A DNA stretch of 64,000 nucleotides from the NCBI RefSeq assembly GCF_001598475.1, contig NZ_BCZA01000004.1, positions 1-64,000 on the forward strand, read 5' to 3'. The notes under the pieces are model-generated. The model searched no databases. It saw nothing but the letters and a program-made list of their open reading frames with translations, and had not been told where the DNA came from. The stretch comes from Pantoea agglomerans NBRC 102470. GTDB lineage: Bacteria; Pseudomonadota; Gammaproteobacteria; Enterobacterales; Enterobacteriaceae. The position numbers and the translations under genes were made by a program. Below are positions 40,478 to 51,106 of the stretch, one piece after another (position 1 is the stretch's first letter; every line of letters begins with the position of its first letter).

Positions 40478-40783
40478 CTTTTCCCCCTTCCCGATGCGGC
40501 GCAGTGCCGTCCTGCCGGCCATAAACTGCCGCAGAAATCGCGAGCCGCCTCGCAGCCCCGCATCAGCGTCATGAGAACAGGCACTTTTTTGTCGCCAGCC
40601 GCCGCCACATTTGCCAGGATGCCTGTCAGGTTACACCCGGTCAGGATCGCGGCTGTGCATCATGCTGGCATATGCCCTGCCCTATTCGTTATCATCTGAT
40701 TATCCTGCGCGCCTGGAATCCCTTTCGGTTTCATGGGCGTTGACCGCCAGAAATTTACCGCATTAAAAATGAGCTAAAACCTT
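40478..40783. other. narL-mutS intergenic region
   Basis: These 306 bp hold no gene I can support, and neither frame reads like a remnant of narX. A possible mutS promoter is TTGACC (40740-40745) with TTAAAA (40763-40768), 17 bp apart, just ahead of the mutS start. Confidence 0.5.
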
Positions 40784-43345
40784 ATGCAAGAGCCAACCGA
40801 AAAGGACTTTCCTTCCCACACGCCGATGATGCAGCAGTACCTGCGTCTCAAGGCGGAGCATCCTGACATTCTGCTGTTTTACCGTATGGGTGACTTCTAC
40901 GAGCTGTTTTATGACGACGCAAAACGTGCCTCGCAGCTGCTGGAGATTTCACTCACCAAGCGCGGTGCGTCAGCGGGCGAACCGATCCCGATGGCGGGTG
41001 TGCCCTATCATGCGGTTGAAGGTTACCTGGCTAAACTGGTGCAGCTGGGCGAATCCGTTGCCATCTGCGAGCAGATAGGCGATCCGGCGCTGAGCAAAGG
41101 CCCGGTTGAACGCAAAGTGGTGCGCATCGTTACCCCAGGTACCATCAGTGATGAGGCGCTGTTGCAGGAGCGGCAAGACAATCTGCTGGCGGCGATTGTG
41201 CAAAGCCCGCGCGGTTTTGGCTACGCCACGCTGGATATCAGCTCAGGCCGTTTTCGCCTCAGCGAACCTGCCGATGCTGAAACCATGGCGGCAGAACTGC
41301 AGCGCACCAATCCGGCGGAGCTGCTCTACCCCGAAGATTTCCAGGCGATGTCGCTGATCGATCAGCGACGCGGCCTGCGACGCCGTCCTTTGTGGGAGTT
41401 TGAGATCGACACCGCACGCCAGCAGCTGAACCTGCAGTTCGGCACCCGCGATCTCAATGGCTTCGGCGTGGAGAATGCGCACCTCGGACTGAGCGCGGCG
41501 GGCTGCCTGCTGCAGTATGTTAAAGATACCCAGCGCACCACGCTGCCCCACATCCGCTCGCTGAGCATGGAGCGGCAGCAGGACAGCATCATCATGGATG
41601 CGGCCACCCGCCGTAATCTGGAGATCACCCAGAACCTGGCAGGCGGCACCGACAACACCTTAGCGGCGGTGCTGGATAAAACGGTCACCCCGATGGGTAG
41701 CCGGATGCTGAAACGCTGGCTGCATATGCCGCTGCGCGATGCGCGCATCATTAACCAGCGTCAGGAGTCGATTGCTGAACTGCAAAATCTCAGCGACGTG
41801 CTGCAACCGGTGCTGCGTCAGGTCGGCGATCTGGAGCGAATCCTGGCTCGCCTGGCCCTGCGCACCGCACGTCCGCGCGATCTGGCTCGCATGCGTCATG
41901 CGTTTCAGCAACTGCCGGAACTTAACCAGCTGCTGGCCGACGTTGAGGCGCCCCAGTTGCAGAAGCTGCGCACGCAGATGGGCGAGTTCACTGCGTTACG
42001 TGAGCTGCTGGAACAGGCGGTGATTGAGTCACCGCCTGTGCTGATCCGTGACGGCGGAGTGATTGCGCCCGGCTACAACGCGGAGCTGGATGAGTGGCGT
42101 GCACTGGCAGATGGCGCAACCGACTATCTTGACCGGCTGGAGATCCGCGAACGCGAGAAGCTGGGACTGGATACCCTGAAGGTCGGCTTTAACGGCGTGC
42201 ATGGTTATTACATCCAGGTAAGCCGCGGACAGAGCCATCAGGTACCGATGCACTATGTGCGTCGTCAGACCCTGAAAAATGCTGAACGCTATATCATTCC
42301 GGAGCTGAAAGAGTACGAAGACAAAGTACTCACCTCCAAGGGTAAAGCGCTGTCGCTGGAAAAAAGCCTGTATGAGGCGCTGTTCGATCAGTTGCTGCCG
42401 CATCTTGAAGCGCTGCAGCTGAGTGCCGCCGCGCTGGCAGAGCTGGATGTGTTAAGCAACCTGGCAGAACGCGCCTGGTCCCTGAACTATTGCCGCCCGG
42501 TATTGCAGGATAAAGCCGGGATTAAAATCAGCGGCGGACGCCATCCGGTGGTGGAACAGGTTCTGAAAGAGCCGTTTATTGCCAACCCACTGTCACTGGC
42601 ACCCCAGCGCAGAATGCTGATTATTACCGGCCCCAATATGGGCGGTAAAAGTACCTATATGCGCCAGGCGGCGCTGATTGCGCTGATGGCATGGATTGGC
42701 AGTTTTGTTCCTGCCGATGAGACGCTGATCGGCCCGCTGGATCGCATCTTTACCCGTGTCGGTGCCGCTGACGATCTCGCCTCCGGGCGCTCGACCTTTA
42801 TGGTTGAGATGACCGAAACCGCTAACATCCTGCACAACGCCACCGAAAACAGCCTGGTGCTGATGGATGAGATTGGACGCGGAACATCCACCTACGACGG
42901 TTTATCGCTCGCCTGGGCCTGCGCCGAAAACCTGGCGAACCGCATCAAGGCGATGACGCTGTTTGCCACCCATTATTTCGAGCTGACAACACTGCCGGAA
43001 AAAATGGAAGGCGTGGTCAACGTCCATCTGGATGCCGTTGAGCATGGCGACACGATCGCCTTTATGCACAGCGTCCAGGAGGGTGCGGCAAGTAAGAGCT
43101 ATGGTCTGGCGGTGGCGGCGCTGGCCGGCGTACCCAAAGAGGTGATTAAGCGGGCGCGCAATAAGCTGAAGGAACTTGAGACCGTTTCAAACCACTCCGC
43201 GTCATCGACGGTCGATGGCTCTCAGCTGCCGCTGCTGGTTGAAGAGACCTCACCCGCCGTGGAGGCGCTTGAGGCGCTGGATCCCGATACGCTGACACCG
43301 CGTCAGGCACTCGACTGGATTTATCGTCTTAAATCGCTGGTCTGA
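40784..43345 (+). CDS. mutS: DNA mismatch repair protein MutS
   Basis: MutS recognises mismatches and small loops and recruits MutL. The 853 residues equal E. coli: mismatch-binding domain with the Phe-X-Glu motif in [14 protein letters not shown] (Phe 36, Glu 38), connector, lever and clamp domains, then the ATPase with Walker [15 protein letters not shown] (near 615) and [16 protein letters not shown] (near 690). In E. coli a long variable region separates mutS from rpoS; here they are 140 bp apart and convergent. Confidence 0.98.
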   Translation: MQEPTEKDFPSHTPMMQQYLRLKAEHPDILLFYRMGDFYELFYDDAKRASQLLEISLTKRGASAGEPIPMAGVPYHAVEGYLAKLVQLGESVAICEQIGDPALSKGPVERKVVRIVTPGTISDEALLQERQDNLLAAIVQSPRGFGYATLDISSGRFRLSEPADAETMAAELQRTNPAELLYPEDFQAMSLIDQRRGLRRRPLWEFEIDTARQQLNLQFGTRDLNGFGVENAHLGLSAAGCLLQYVKDTQRTTLPHIRSLSMERQQDSIIMDAATRRNLEITQNLAGGTDNTLAAVLDKTVTPMGSRMLKRWLHMPLRDARIINQRQESIAELQNLSDVLQPVLRQVGDLERILARLALRTARPRDLARMRHAFQQLPELNQLLADVEAPQLQKLRTQMGEFTALRELLEQAVIESPPVLIRDGGVIAPGYNAELDEWRALADGATDYLDRLEIREREKLGLDTLKVGFNGVHGYYIQVSRGQSHQVPMHYVRRQTLKNAERYIIPELKEYEDKVLTSKGKALSLEKSLYEALFDQLLPHLEALQLSAAALAELDVLSNLAERAWSLNYCRPVLQDKAGIKISGGRHPVVEQVLKEPFIANPLSLAPQRRMLIITGPNMGGKSTYMRQAALIALMAWIGSFVPADETLIGPLDRIFTRVGAADDLASGRSTFMVEMTETANILHNATENSLVLMDEIGRGTSTYDGLSLAWACAENLANRIKAMTLFATHYFELTTLPEKMEGVVNVHLDAVEHGDTIAFMHSVQEGAASKSYGLAVAALAGVPKEVIKRARNKLKELETVSNHSASSTVDGSQLPLLVEETSPAVEALEALDPDTLTPRQALDWIYRLKSLV

Positions 43346-43423
43346 TATTACATCCCGTACATCGCACCGCGTTAATGCGCGGTGCGATGCTTGCTTGCCC
43401 GCAAATCACTTTTCTGCAGACAT

Positions 43424-43454
43424 AAAAAAAGCGATGGTTTTCACCATCGCTTTT
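43424..43454. terminator. Bidirectional terminator between mutS and rpoS
   Basis: AAAAAAAGCGATGG-TTTT-CACCATCGCTTTT is a strong hairpin with A and T tracts on both sides, between two convergent genes. Confidence 0.92.
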
Positions 43455-43484
43455 CGCATTCAAACTCAGATTTACTGTTAACGA

Positions 43485-44477
43485 TTATTCACGAAACAGT
43501 GCTTCAATGCTGAGGCCCTGCGCCTGCAGGATTTCACGCAGACGGCGTAAACCTTCAACCTGAATCTGGCGTACACGCTCGCGGGTTAAGCCGATTTCAC
43601 GACCCACATCCTCAAGTGTTGCCGCTTCATAGCCCAACAGGCCGAAACGACGTGCCAGCACTTCACGCTGCTTGGCGTTCAGTTCGAACAGCCATTTAAC
43701 GATGCTTTGTTTCATATCATCGTCCTGCGTGGTGTCTTCCGGGCCGTTGTCTTTCTCATCGGCCAGAATATCCAGCAGCGCTTTTTCAGAATCACCGCCT
43801 AATGGCGTATCAACCGAGGTAATGCGTTCGTTGAGACGTAACATGCGGCTTACGTCATCAACCGGTTTATCAAGCTGCTCTGCGATCTCTTCCGCACTCG
43901 GCTCATGGTCGAGCTTGTGGGAAAGTTCACGCGCAGTACGCAGATAAACATTCAGTTCTTTCACAATGTGAATCGGCAGACGGATGGTACGGGTTTGATT
44001 CATGATCGCCCGTTCAATGGTCTGACGAATCCACCAGGTGGCGTACGTTGAGAAACGGAACCCGCGCTCCGGGTCAAATTTCTCTACGGCGCGAATCAGG
44101 CCGAGGTTACCTTCTTCAATCAGGTCCAGCAGAGCTAAACCACGATTGCTGTAACGACGAGCGATTTTCACCACCAGGCGTAAGTTACTTTCGATCATAC
44201 GGCGACGGGAAGGGATATCACCCCGCAATGCACGGCGAGCGAAGAAGACTTCTTCCTCTGCCGTTAACAACGGAGAATAGCCAATCTCCCCGAGATAGAG
44301 CTGCGTCGCATCTAACACACGTTGCGTCGCACCCTGTGATAGCAACTATTCTTCCGCTACGTCGCTATCACTGGCTTCATTTTCAACGAGTGCCTTCTCG
44401 TCAAAAATTTCAGCTCCGTTCTCATCGAATTCCGCGTTCTCATGTAACTCGTTTACTTTCAGCGTATTCTGGCTCAT
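43485..44477 (-). pseudogene. rpoS: RNA polymerase sigma factor RpoS, interrupted by an amber codon
   Basis: RpoS is the sigma factor of stationary phase and general stress. From the conserved ATG at 44477 ([17 protein letters not shown]) the frame is 331 codons including stop, exactly the E. coli length, but codon 44 is TAG (44346-44348), where E. coli has Glu (AEE-E-LLSQG). Everything after it is intact and nearly identical to E. coli: region 1.2/2 ([39 protein letters not shown]), region 3 and region 4 ([31 protein letters not shown]). Full-length product would need amber suppression. Restart at TTG (44345) or at GTG Val 54 (44316-44318) could give a shorter factor lacking part of region 1.1. 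A sequencing error is also possible. Confidence 0.9.
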
Positions 44478-44534
44478 AAGCGGCTCCTACCCGTGATTCC
44501 AGGGCAGAACATAAACCTGTTTTGTTCTGCCGGA

Positions 44535-45635
44535 TTATCGCTGCGGTAAATAACGCAACGGGTTTACGGATTTCCCCTTGTAACGAATTTCAAAGTGTAA
44601 TCTGACTGAACTGGTTCCGGTGCTACCCATGGTAGCGATCTTTTGCCCCGCCTTAACTTCCTGTTGTTCCCGGACCAGCATTGTATCGTTGTGGGCGTAG
44701 GCGCTCAGGTAATCATCGTTGTGTTTAATGATGATTAAATTACCGTAACCCCGGAGTGCGTTACCTGCGTAAACCACTCGTCCTGAAGCAGTGGCGACCA
44801 CAGATTGTCCGCGCGTCCCGGCGATATCGATACCTTTATTGCCACCTTCGGCGGCAGAGAAGTTATCGATGATCTTCCCGTCAGTCGGCCAGCGCCAGCT
44901 TCCGACCGGCGTTGAACTGTTGGTTGTACTGCTAACCGTTGGGGGTGCGGTAACGACTGGAGCTGTTGTCGTTGCAACATTTGCTCCATTCGAAGGCAAC
45001 ATTTTGCTGCCACCCGAATTACCTGAATCATCAGAATACGTAATAACAGGTTGCTGTGCAACAGCAGGCGATTTAATTTGTGGCGCCGCCGGAACGCCGC
45101 CCTGCGTTGCATCAGCAACGGTAATGGGATTGCCGCCAGTAATCGGCTGACCCGACCCATTGCCAATCTGCAAAGTTTGTCCGACATTCAGGCCATATGG
45201 CGCCGGAACATTGTTGCGCTGGGCTAAATCACGGAAATCGTTGCCGGTAATCCAGGCGATGTAAAACAGTGTGTCGCCACGCTTAACGGTATAAGTTTCA
45301 CCGGAGTAGCTACCCTTAGGAATGTTCTGATAACTGCGATTGTAAACAATCCGGCCATTCTGCGTCTCAACATTGCTGTTGGTACTAATCATTCCACCAC
45401 TAGCGGGGGCAGATGCTGAATTTTTGCTTAACATTTGTCCCTGGGCTGGCGTGGCAGGAACGCCGCCTGAACTCATGTCTGCTCCAGACTGGTTAGTGTT
45501 CATGCCACCATTGTCGCCAACGCGACTGATGGGTGCCTGTGAGTTGTCGCTGGAGCTACAGCCTGCCAGCCAAAAACCTACCAGTGAAAGCGCCGCCAGA
45601 CGGCGTAACTGAAAAAGTGTGCTTCCCGTGCTCAT
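44535..45635 (-). CDS. nlpD: Amidase activator lipoprotein NlpD
   Basis: NlpD is an outer membrane lipoprotein that activates the cell-separation amidase AmiC at the septum. The 366 residues show a lipobox (FWLAGC), a LysM domain ([28 protein letters not shown], near 120) and a C-terminal LytM/M23 domain that lacks the metal ligands ([26 protein letters not shown]), as expected for an activator. Start [12 protein letters not shown] chosen by homology and a G-rich SD. In E. coli the main rpoS promoter lies inside nlpD. Confidence 0.95.
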   Translation of the reverse strand: MSTGSTLFQLRRLAALSLVGFWLAGCSSSDNSQAPISRVGDNGGMNTNQSGADMSSGGVPATPAQGQMLSKNSASAPASGGMISTNSNVETQNGRIVYNRSYQNIPKGSYSGETYTVKRGDTLFYIAWITGNDFRDLAQRNNVPAPYGLNVGQTLQIGNGSGQPITGGNPITVADATQGGVPAAPQIKSPAVAQQPVITYSDDSGNSGGSKMLPSNGANVATTTAPVVTAPPTVSSTTNSSTPVGSWRWPTDGKIIDNFSAAEGGNKGIDIAGTRGQSVVATASGRVVYAGNALRGYGNLIIIKHNDDYLSAYAHNDTMLVREQQEVKAGQKIATMGSTGTSSVRLHFEIRYKGKSVNPLRYLPQR

Positions 45636-45797
45636 TAATCCCCCGTGATGGCAACTCTGATCTATCTGTTTCACTGTATCTGCCAGCAGGATACTCTGCG
45701 CGGCGCGATAAAATCTGCGTTTTCGATGAATAAACTGGATAGTAACAACATCAGGTACGTGGTGCTATGAAACAGTTGTGAAGAAATACGAAGAGGG

Positions 45798-46424
45798 TCA
45801 GGCCAGATCGCCCTGCACCAGCGGGACAAAACGCACTGGTTCAATGGTCTCTTCCATCACCTCTTCGCCCTGACGACGCAGGCGCTTCAGTACCTGCTGA
45901 TCTTCACCAACCGGCAGCACCATGATGCCGCCTTCTGCCAGTTGTGCTATCAGCGCAATCGGAATTTCAGGCGGTGCAGCCGTGACGATGATGGCATCGA
46001 AGGGGCCACGTGAAGGCCAGCCCTGCCAGCCATCACCATGACGGGTTGAGACATTATGCAGATCCAGCTGTTTCAGACGGCGCTTGGCCTGCCACTGCAG
46101 CCCTTTGATGCGTTCCACTGAATAAACATGGTCCACCAGGTGGGCAAGAATCGCCGTCTGATAACCTGAACCCGTACCAATCTCCAGCACACGCGAATGC
46201 GGATTAAGCCCGAGCAGCGCGGTCATCCGCGCGACCATGTAGGGCTGTGATATCGTCTGACCGGAGCCGATGGGCAAGGCAACATTGTCCCAGGCTTTAT
46301 GCTCGAACGCTTCGTCGATAAAACGTTCGCGCGGCACCTCGCTGATGGCTTTCAGCAGGTTTTCATCATCGATGCCCTGCTGACGCAGTTGTGACAGCAA
46401 CGTCTCAATACGCCGATTCACCAT
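45798..46424 (-). CDS. pcm: Protein-L-isoaspartate O-methyltransferase Pcm
   Basis: Pcm methylates L-isoaspartyl residues in aged proteins so they can revert to aspartate. The 208 residues equal E. coli. SAM motif [20 protein letters not shown] (near 78), [21 protein letters not shown] and the active-site stretch [18 protein letters not shown] are intact. Its start overlaps the surE stop by 7 bp, coupling the two. Confidence 0.97.
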   Translation of the reverse strand: MVNRRIETLLSQLRQQGIDDENLLKAISEVPRERFIDEAFEHKAWDNVALPIGSGQTISQPYMVARMTALLGLNPHSRVLEIGTGSGYQTAILAHLVDHVYSVERIKGLQWQAKRRLKQLDLHNVSTRHGDGWQGWPSRGPFDAIIVTAAPPEIPIALIAQLAEGGIMVLPVGEDQQVLKRLRRQGEEVMEETIEPVRFVPLVQGDLA

Positions 46425-47179
46425 GCCAGGTTCACCTCAGCTTTAGCCAGCCAGTCACTGAGCACGTTCTGCGCGCTGTGCGCCGTTAAATCGACATGGA
46501 GTGCCGTGACAGAGACGTAGCCCTGATCCACGGCGGCGAAGTCCGTATCCGGGCCCGCATCCAGTTTTTCCCCTGGCGGACCAATCCAGTAGAGTGTATT
46601 GCCACGCGGATCCTGCTGCGCAATCACCTGATCCGCCGGATGGCGACTGCCACAGCGCGTCACGCGGATGCCTTTGAGTTCTGACAACGGCAGATCGGGA
46701 ACGTTGATGTTGAGAATGCGGCCGGTGCGCAGCGGTTCATGCGTCAGCGCCCTGAGCAGAGCGCAGGTCACGGCCGCTGCGGTGGCGTAGTGCTGATGGC
46801 CGTTGAGCGAAACCGCGATAGCCGGCAAGCCAAGATGTCGCCCTTCCATCGCTGCCGCCACCGTGCCGGAGTAGATCACATCATCGCCCAGATTGGGGCC
46901 GGCATTGATGCCCGACACCACAATGTCGGGACGCGGCTGCATCAGCGCATTCACCCCCAGATAGACGCAGTCGGTCGGCGTCCCCATCTGGACGGCGATA
47001 TCGCCGTTTTCATGGGTGAAGGTGCGCAGAGGCGTTTCCAGCGTTAATGAGTTCGAGGCACCGCTTCGGTTACGATCAGGGGCAACAACCTGCACGTCAG
47101 CAATCTGCCGCAGGGCTTTCGCCAGAGTCTGAATGCCTGGCGCATGAATGCCGTCATCGTTACTGAGCAATATCCGCAT
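46418..47179 (-). CDS. surE: 5'/3'-nucleotidase and exopolyphosphatase SurE
   Basis: SurE dephosphorylates nucleoside monophosphates and short polyphosphates and belongs to the stationary-phase survival cluster surE-pcm-nlpD-rpoS. Start [15 protein letters not shown] carries the metal-binding Asp-Asp (8-9); [29 protein letters not shown] and [26 protein letters not shown] follow. The product is 253 residues; the frame runs 37 codons further upstream without conservation. Confidence 0.97.
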   Translation of the reverse strand: MRILLSNDDGIHAPGIQTLAKALRQIADVQVVAPDRNRSGASNSLTLETPLRTFTHENGDIAVQMGTPTDCVYLGVNALMQPRPDIVVSGINAGPNLGDDVIYSGTVAAAMEGRHLGLPAIAVSLNGHQHYATAAAVTCALLRALTHEPLRTGRILNINVPDLPLSELKGIRVTRCGSRHPADQVIAQQDPRGNTLYWIGPPGEKLDAGPDTDFAAVDQGYVSVTALHVDLTAHSAQNVLSDWLAKAEVNLAW

Positions 47180-47370
47180 TTCGTTCTGACCTTTTTTTAT
47201 TCGACTGGTCGCCGTGACGGAACCTGTTTTAACGGCATGGCAACAGGTGAGGAATAGACGGCGATTTTTGCATTCTAGCGAGGCGCGCAAGGAAGTGGTA
47301 GGCGTAAATCACACGACGGTGGGGGTTTGCCGCAACATTACCCACACTGCGGGTCAGGTTGCGGCGAAGA

Positions 47371-48432
47371 TTACTCATCAATCTGATCGGGCGAGTCCGC
47401 GTGGGTCAGCAGCTCCCGGACCACGCTGGTGGCAAAGCTGCCCGCTGGCAGCCAGAATGCCAGTTCCAGCGTAACATCATCCCACCAGCTCCACTGCATA
47501 TCGCGCGGCACCACCAGCATGGCACGGCGTGCAGCATCAACCTTCTCACGTTCAATCAGTCCCAGCAGCAGCGTCTCATCAGCCAGCGCTTGCTGTTCAA
47601 AGGCCAGCGCTTGCTGTTCAAAGGCCAGCGCGTCAGCCTGCGGGCCAGGCTCGCCCCGTCCCGGCAGCGGCGCGGTGATGCGCAGCTCATGCTGCTCAAC
47701 CCGGCGCTGTGACTCTGCCAGTTCATCAGGCTGCGCGACAAACCAGCTGCCTCGTCCGGTCAGCTGCAACGCGTCGCCGTTGAGCACCTGAGTCAGCCTA
47801 CCCTGCTGTTGCAGACGCGCACTGGTCACCTGATTAAACAGCGCACTGCGCGCGGCAGAGAGCATCAGGCTGCGCTTGTTGCGGTCGCGAATAATGATCT
47901 CATTGCGCGCCCACTTTTCTGCCATCACCAGGTTATTGCCGCCGCGACCAAAACGCTGTTCACCAAAATAGTTCGGCACGCCCGCATCGCGAATCTGCGC
48001 CAGACGCGTTTCAACTGCATCACGGTCACTGATCTGGCGGATGATCAGCCGGAACGCGTTCCCCGCCAGTGCGCCGATGCGCAGCTTACGTTTGTGGCGC
48101 ACCGCCTGCAGAATCTCGACCCCTTCCAGCTCAAAACCGCGCAGATCGGGCATCACATTACCCGGCAGGCGAAAACAGAGAGTCTGTTCCGTCACCGCAT
48201 GGCGATCTTTCATTCCGGCATAACTCATGTCGCGCTGATGAATACCGAGATACTTCGCCAGTGCCTCAGCCACAAAGCGGGTATTGGCCCCCACTTTACG
48301 GATGCGCACCAGCAGGTGCTCACCTTCACCATCCGCGCCATAACCGAGATCTTCAACCACCACGAAATCTTCCGGATTGGCTTTGATCACGCCGGAGGCC
48401 ACGGGTGTGCCGTGCAGGTAATTCAGCATCAT
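47371..48432 (-). CDS. truD: tRNA pseudouridine(13) synthase TruD
   Basis: TruD makes pseudouridine 13 in tRNA-Glu. The 353 residues contain the TruD catalytic motif with Asp in [13 protein letters not shown] (near 80) and the insertion-domain stretch [15 protein letters not shown] and [17 protein letters not shown]. Near residues 270-284 a seven-residue unit LAFEQQA occurs twice in tandem (see the repeat entry), where E. coli has it once. It overlaps ispF by 4 bp. Confidence 0.95.
   Translation of the reverse strand: MMLNYLHGTPVASGVIKANPEDFVVVEDLGYGADGEGEHLLVRIRKVGANTRFVAEALAKYLGIHQRDMSYAGMKDRHAVTEQTLCFRLPGNVMPDLRGFELEGVEILQAVRHKRKLRIGALAGNAFRLIIRQISDRDAVETRLAQIRDAGVPNYFGEQRFGRGGNNLVMAEKWARNEIIIRDRNKRSLMLSAARSALFNQVTSARLQQQGRLTQVLNGDALQLTGRGSWFVAQPDELAESQRRVEQHELRITAPLPGRGEPGPQADALAFEQQALAFEQQALADETLLLGLIEREKVDAARRAMLVVPRDMQWSWWDDVTLELAFWLPAGSFATSVVRELLTHADSPDQIDE
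47582..47630. repeat. 21-bp tandem repeat inside truD
   Basis: The unit GCCAGCGCTTGCTGTTCAAAG (21 bp, split here as two perfect copies at 47582-47602 and 47603-47623, plus 7 bases of a third) keeps the truD frame and duplicates the peptide LAFEQQA. The perfect identity suggests a recent slippage event. Confidence 0.95.
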
Positions 48433-48914
48433 TGGCTGTCAGCTTTCAGGACTAACGCCACCGCTTCACAGGCGATGCCTTCGCCGCGCCCGGTAAAGCC
48501 CAGCTTTTCGGTGGTGGTCGCTTTGACGTTGACCGCATCCATATGGCAGCCCAGATCTTCTGCAATATTGATCCGCATCTGTGGCACGTGCGGCAGCATT
48601 TTCGGTGCCTGAGCAATAATCGTGACGTCGACATTACCGATGCGATAGCCTTTGGCTTCGATACGGCGCCAGGCCTCACGCAGCAGGCCGCGGCTGTCCG
48701 CCCCTTTAAAGGCCGGATCGGTGTCAGGAAACAGCTTGCCGATATCGCCCATCGCCACTGCGCCCAGCAGCGCGTCAGTCAGCGCATGCAGTGCCACATC
48801 GCCATCCGAATGGGCGATAAAACCCTGCTCAAACGGGATCCGCACACCGCCAATCACTAACGGACCCTCTCCGCCAAAGGCGTGAACGTCAAAACCGTGA
48901 CCGATACGCATCAT
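48429..48914 (-). CDS. ispF: 2-C-methyl-D-erythritol 2,4-cyclodiphosphate synthase IspF
   Basis: IspF forms the cyclic diphosphate intermediate of the MEP isoprenoid pathway. The 161 residues carry the zinc ligands of GFDVHAF (Asp, His) and the His of [17 protein letters not shown], plus [13 protein letters not shown] and the C-terminal [16 protein letters not shown]. Two ATG codons stand at the start (MMRIGHGFD); E. coli begins at the second. It overlaps ispD by 4 bp. Confidence 0.98.
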   Translation of the reverse strand: MMRIGHGFDVHAFGGEGPLVIGGVRIPFEQGFIAHSDGDVALHALTDALLGAVAMGDIGKLFPDTDPAFKGADSRGLLREAWRRIEAKGYRIGNVDVTIIAQAPKMLPHVPQMRINIAEDLGCHMDAVNVKATTTEKLGFTGRGEGIACEAVALVLKADSQ

Positions 48915-49627
48915 GCGCTCTCCTTTAATTGAATCTGACTCAGATAAAAAGCCGCCAGCGCCAGATCTTCTGGCCGGGTGACTTTGATGTTATCACTGCG
49001 TCCGCTGACTAACAGCGGGTGGTAGCCGCAATACTCCAGCGCCGAGGCTTCATCGGTGATGGTCGCGCCTTCTGCCAGCGCCCGCGTCAGGCAGGCGGTG
49101 AGCAGCGCATGAGGGAAAAATTGCGGCGTTAAGGCGTGCCAGAGATCGTCGCGCTCTACGGTATGCGCCACCGCGGCTTTGCCCGGCTCGCCCCGTTTCA
49201 TGGTGTCACGCACTGGCGCGGCCAGAATCCCGCCAACGTGGCTCTGTTCACGCACGTTGAGCAGTTGCTGGAGATCGTCGGGATGCAGACAGGGACGCGC
49301 GGCGTCATGGACCAGCACCCAGGCTGAACCCTGTGCAGCCTGCAATCCGGCCAGCACCGATTCGGCGCGGGTCTCTCCGCCTGTCACCCTGAGCACGCGC
49401 GGATCGCGTGCCAGCGGCAGTGAAGCGAAGTGCTGGTCATCAGGACTGAGGGCGACAATCACCTGTTTGATAGCGGGATGGGAAAACAGACGCGCAATGC
49501 TGTGTTCCAGAAGGGTGTGCTGACCAATCGTCAGATACTGCTTCGGACAGGTTGCCTGCATGCGGCTGCCGATCCCGGCAGCGGGCACCACGGCAATCAC
49601 ATCCGCAAGGGAGGCCAGAGTGTTCAT
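48911..49627 (-). CDS. ispD: 2-C-methyl-D-erythritol 4-phosphate cytidylyltransferase IspD
   Basis: IspD transfers CMP to methylerythritol phosphate in the MEP pathway. The 238 residues show the nucleotide-binding start [20 protein letters not shown] with catalytic Arg and Lys, [16 protein letters not shown], and C-terminal [11 protein letters not shown]. It lies 3 bp after ftsB and overlaps ispF. Confidence 0.97.
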   Translation of the reverse strand: MNTLASLADVIAVVPAAGIGSRMQATCPKQYLTIGQHTLLEHSIARLFSHPAIKQVIVALSPDDQHFASLPLARDPRVLRVTGGETRAESVLAGLQAAQGSAWVLVHDAARPCLHPDDLQQLLNVREQSHVGGILAAPVRDTMKRGEPGKAAVAHTVERDDLWHALTPQFFPHALLTACLTRALAEGATITDEASALEYCGYHPLLVSGRSDNIKVTRPEDLALAAFYLSQIQLKESA

Positions 49628-49630
49628 GTT

Positions 49631-49948
49631 TTATCGTTGTTGGTTAAGCGCTGCTTGTTGCGCGTTGCGTTTGTTCTGGTCAGGCACCAGACGATAGAAA
49701 GTCTCACCGGGCTTAATCATGCCCAGTTCATTGCGTGCACGCTCCTCGATCGCTTCCGAGCCGCCATTGAGATCGTCAATTTCGGCAAACAGCTGATCGT
49801 TTCGCGATTTCAGTTTGGCATTGTTTGCCTGTTGCACCGCGACATCATCATTGACGCGCGTATAGTCATGGATGCCATTTTTCCCCAGCCACAACGAATA
49901 TTGCAGCCAGCCAAGCAGCACCAATAACAGTAACGTCAGTTTTCCCAT
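49631..49948 (-). CDS. ftsB: Cell division protein FtsB
   Basis: FtsB is a bitopic divisome protein that forms a complex with FtsQ and FtsL. The 105 residues comprise a short cytoplasmic start, one membrane span ([18 protein letters not shown]), and a periplasmic coiled coil ([22 protein letters not shown]) followed by [21 protein letters not shown]. Start MGKLTLLL chosen by homology; the longer frame adds 18 unlike residues. Confidence 0.97.
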   Translation of the reverse strand: MGKLTLLLLVLLGWLQYSLWLGKNGIHDYTRVNDDVAVQQANNAKLKSRNDQLFAEIDDLNGGSEAIEERARNELGMIKPGETFYRLVPDQNKRNAQQAALNQQR

Positions 49949-50125
49949 CCCGCCCCCTAAAAACGGCCCAATCATCCCATAACTTTGCACAGGACTCCAC
50001 ACCAGCGGAGAAAATGGCGCGCTTTGCTGCGCGTCTGCGCAAAATATGAATCAGTACCGATTCAGACGGGAAAAGATTTGTAACCTGCCGATGCGTTTGC
50101 ACATCAGCGCGGGCGCACTGAGGGC

Positions 50126-50446
50126 TTACCAGCCAGAGAGAAAAGAGAACATTAACCAGAAGAGCGTGACCACCATGATCACCGTGGCGAGCGCGGCCCA
50201 CAGCCACTGTCCACTCAGCAGCGTATTCAGCGCGATACCCGTGACCACCGCAACCGGCAGCAGCGCCAGAAAGAATGGCCAGGTATAAAGAAAGAAGAAC
50301 AGCGTGTTAGAGCCGAACAGCAGGAAAGGAATCGCCAGCGCGCACCAGTAAGCGAGAAAGCCGATAACGCCGCCCGGCAGCAATGAGCGCGGCTCATCCG
50401 GGGAGGAGTCATCTTTTCGAGCGAGCATTGGGGTAATGTTCTGCAT
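50126..50446 (-). CDS. ygbE: DUF3561 inner membrane protein YgbE
   Basis: A 106-residue protein of the DUF3561 family with about three membrane spans (LPGGVIGFLAYWCALAIPFLLFG, NTLFFFLYTWPFFLALLPVAVVTGIAL, and a hydrophobic end). It matches E. coli YgbE, which sits at the same place between ftsB and cysC. Function is unknown. The start is placed at the second ATG (50446), six bases after AGGA; the first ATG (50452) adds two residues. Confidence 0.88.
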   Translation of the reverse strand: MQNITPMLARKDDSSPDEPRSLLPGGVIGFLAYWCALAIPFLLFGSNTLFFFLYTWPFFLALLPVAVVTGIALNTLLSGQWLWAALATVIMVVTLFWLMFSFLSGW

Positions 50447-50467
50447 AGGCATCCTGTTGGCGCGAGG

Positions 50468-50493
50468 GCGGCAAATCAGAAACGATTTGCCGC
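50468..50493 (-). terminator. Perfect hairpin after cysC
   Basis: GCGGCAAATC-GTTTCT-GATTTGCCGC is a perfect 10-bp stem 8 bases past the cysC stop, on the minus strand. It lacks a T tract, so it may stabilise the cysGDNC transcript end rather than terminate on its own. Confidence 0.5.
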
Positions 50494-50500
50494 TGTCTCT

Positions 50501-51106
50501 TCAGGATTTGATGATATCGCGGTCACGCAGCAGGTCTAACAATTGGGCGGCGAGTTTTGTAACCAATTGTTCGCCATCCAGCTGGATTTCCGGGCTATCG
50601 GGCGCCTCATAGACGCTGTCGATGCCGGTGAAATTACGCAGTTCACCGGCGCGCGCTTTGCGATACAACCCTTTCGGATCACGCGCTTCACACACGGCTA
50701 ACGGCGTATCGACAAATACCTCGATAAACTGTCCCGGCTCCAGCAGATCGCGCACCATCTGACGCTCGGCGCGATGCGGCGAAATAAAGGCAGTGAGCAC
50801 CACGAGTCCGGCATCCACCATCAGTTTCGCCACCTCACCGACGCGACGGATATTCTCTTTACGGTCATCATCGCTGAAACCGAGGTCACGACAGAGGCCG
50901 TGACGCACATTATCACCATCCAGCAGATAGGTGCTGACGCCGATGCGGTGCAGCGCCTGCTCCAGCGCACCGGCAACGGTGGATTTCCCCGAGCCCGAAA
51001 GCCCGGTGAACCACAGCACCACGCCCTGATGGCCATGCTGCTGTTCGCGTGAGGCGCGTGTCACCGGATGATCATGCCACACCACGTTATCGTCGTGCTG
51101 CGCCAT
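50501..51106 (-). CDS. cysC: Adenylylsulfate kinase CysC
   Basis: CysC phosphorylates APS to PAPS. The 201 residues equal E. coli: P-loop [17 protein letters not shown] (near 33-48), [21 protein letters not shown], and [18 protein letters not shown]. Its ATG shares one base with the cysN stop (TAATG), so the two are translationally coupled at the end of cysGDNC. Confidence 0.98.
   Translation of the reverse strand: MAQHDDNVVWHDHPVTRASREQQHGHQGVVLWFTGLSGSGKSTVAGALEQALHRIGVSTYLLDGDNVRHGLCRDLGFSDDDRKENIRRVGEVAKLMVDAGLVVLTAFISPHRAERQMVRDLLEPGQFIEVFVDTPLAVCEARDPKGLYRKARAGELRNFTGIDSVYEAPDSPEIQLDGEQLVTKLAAQLLDLLRDRDIIKS

Noticed and set aside
40478..40783. Possible decayed narX downstream of narL
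   Set aside because: Translation in all frames gave no HAMP, H-box or ATPase motif; the segment is too short and unlike narX.
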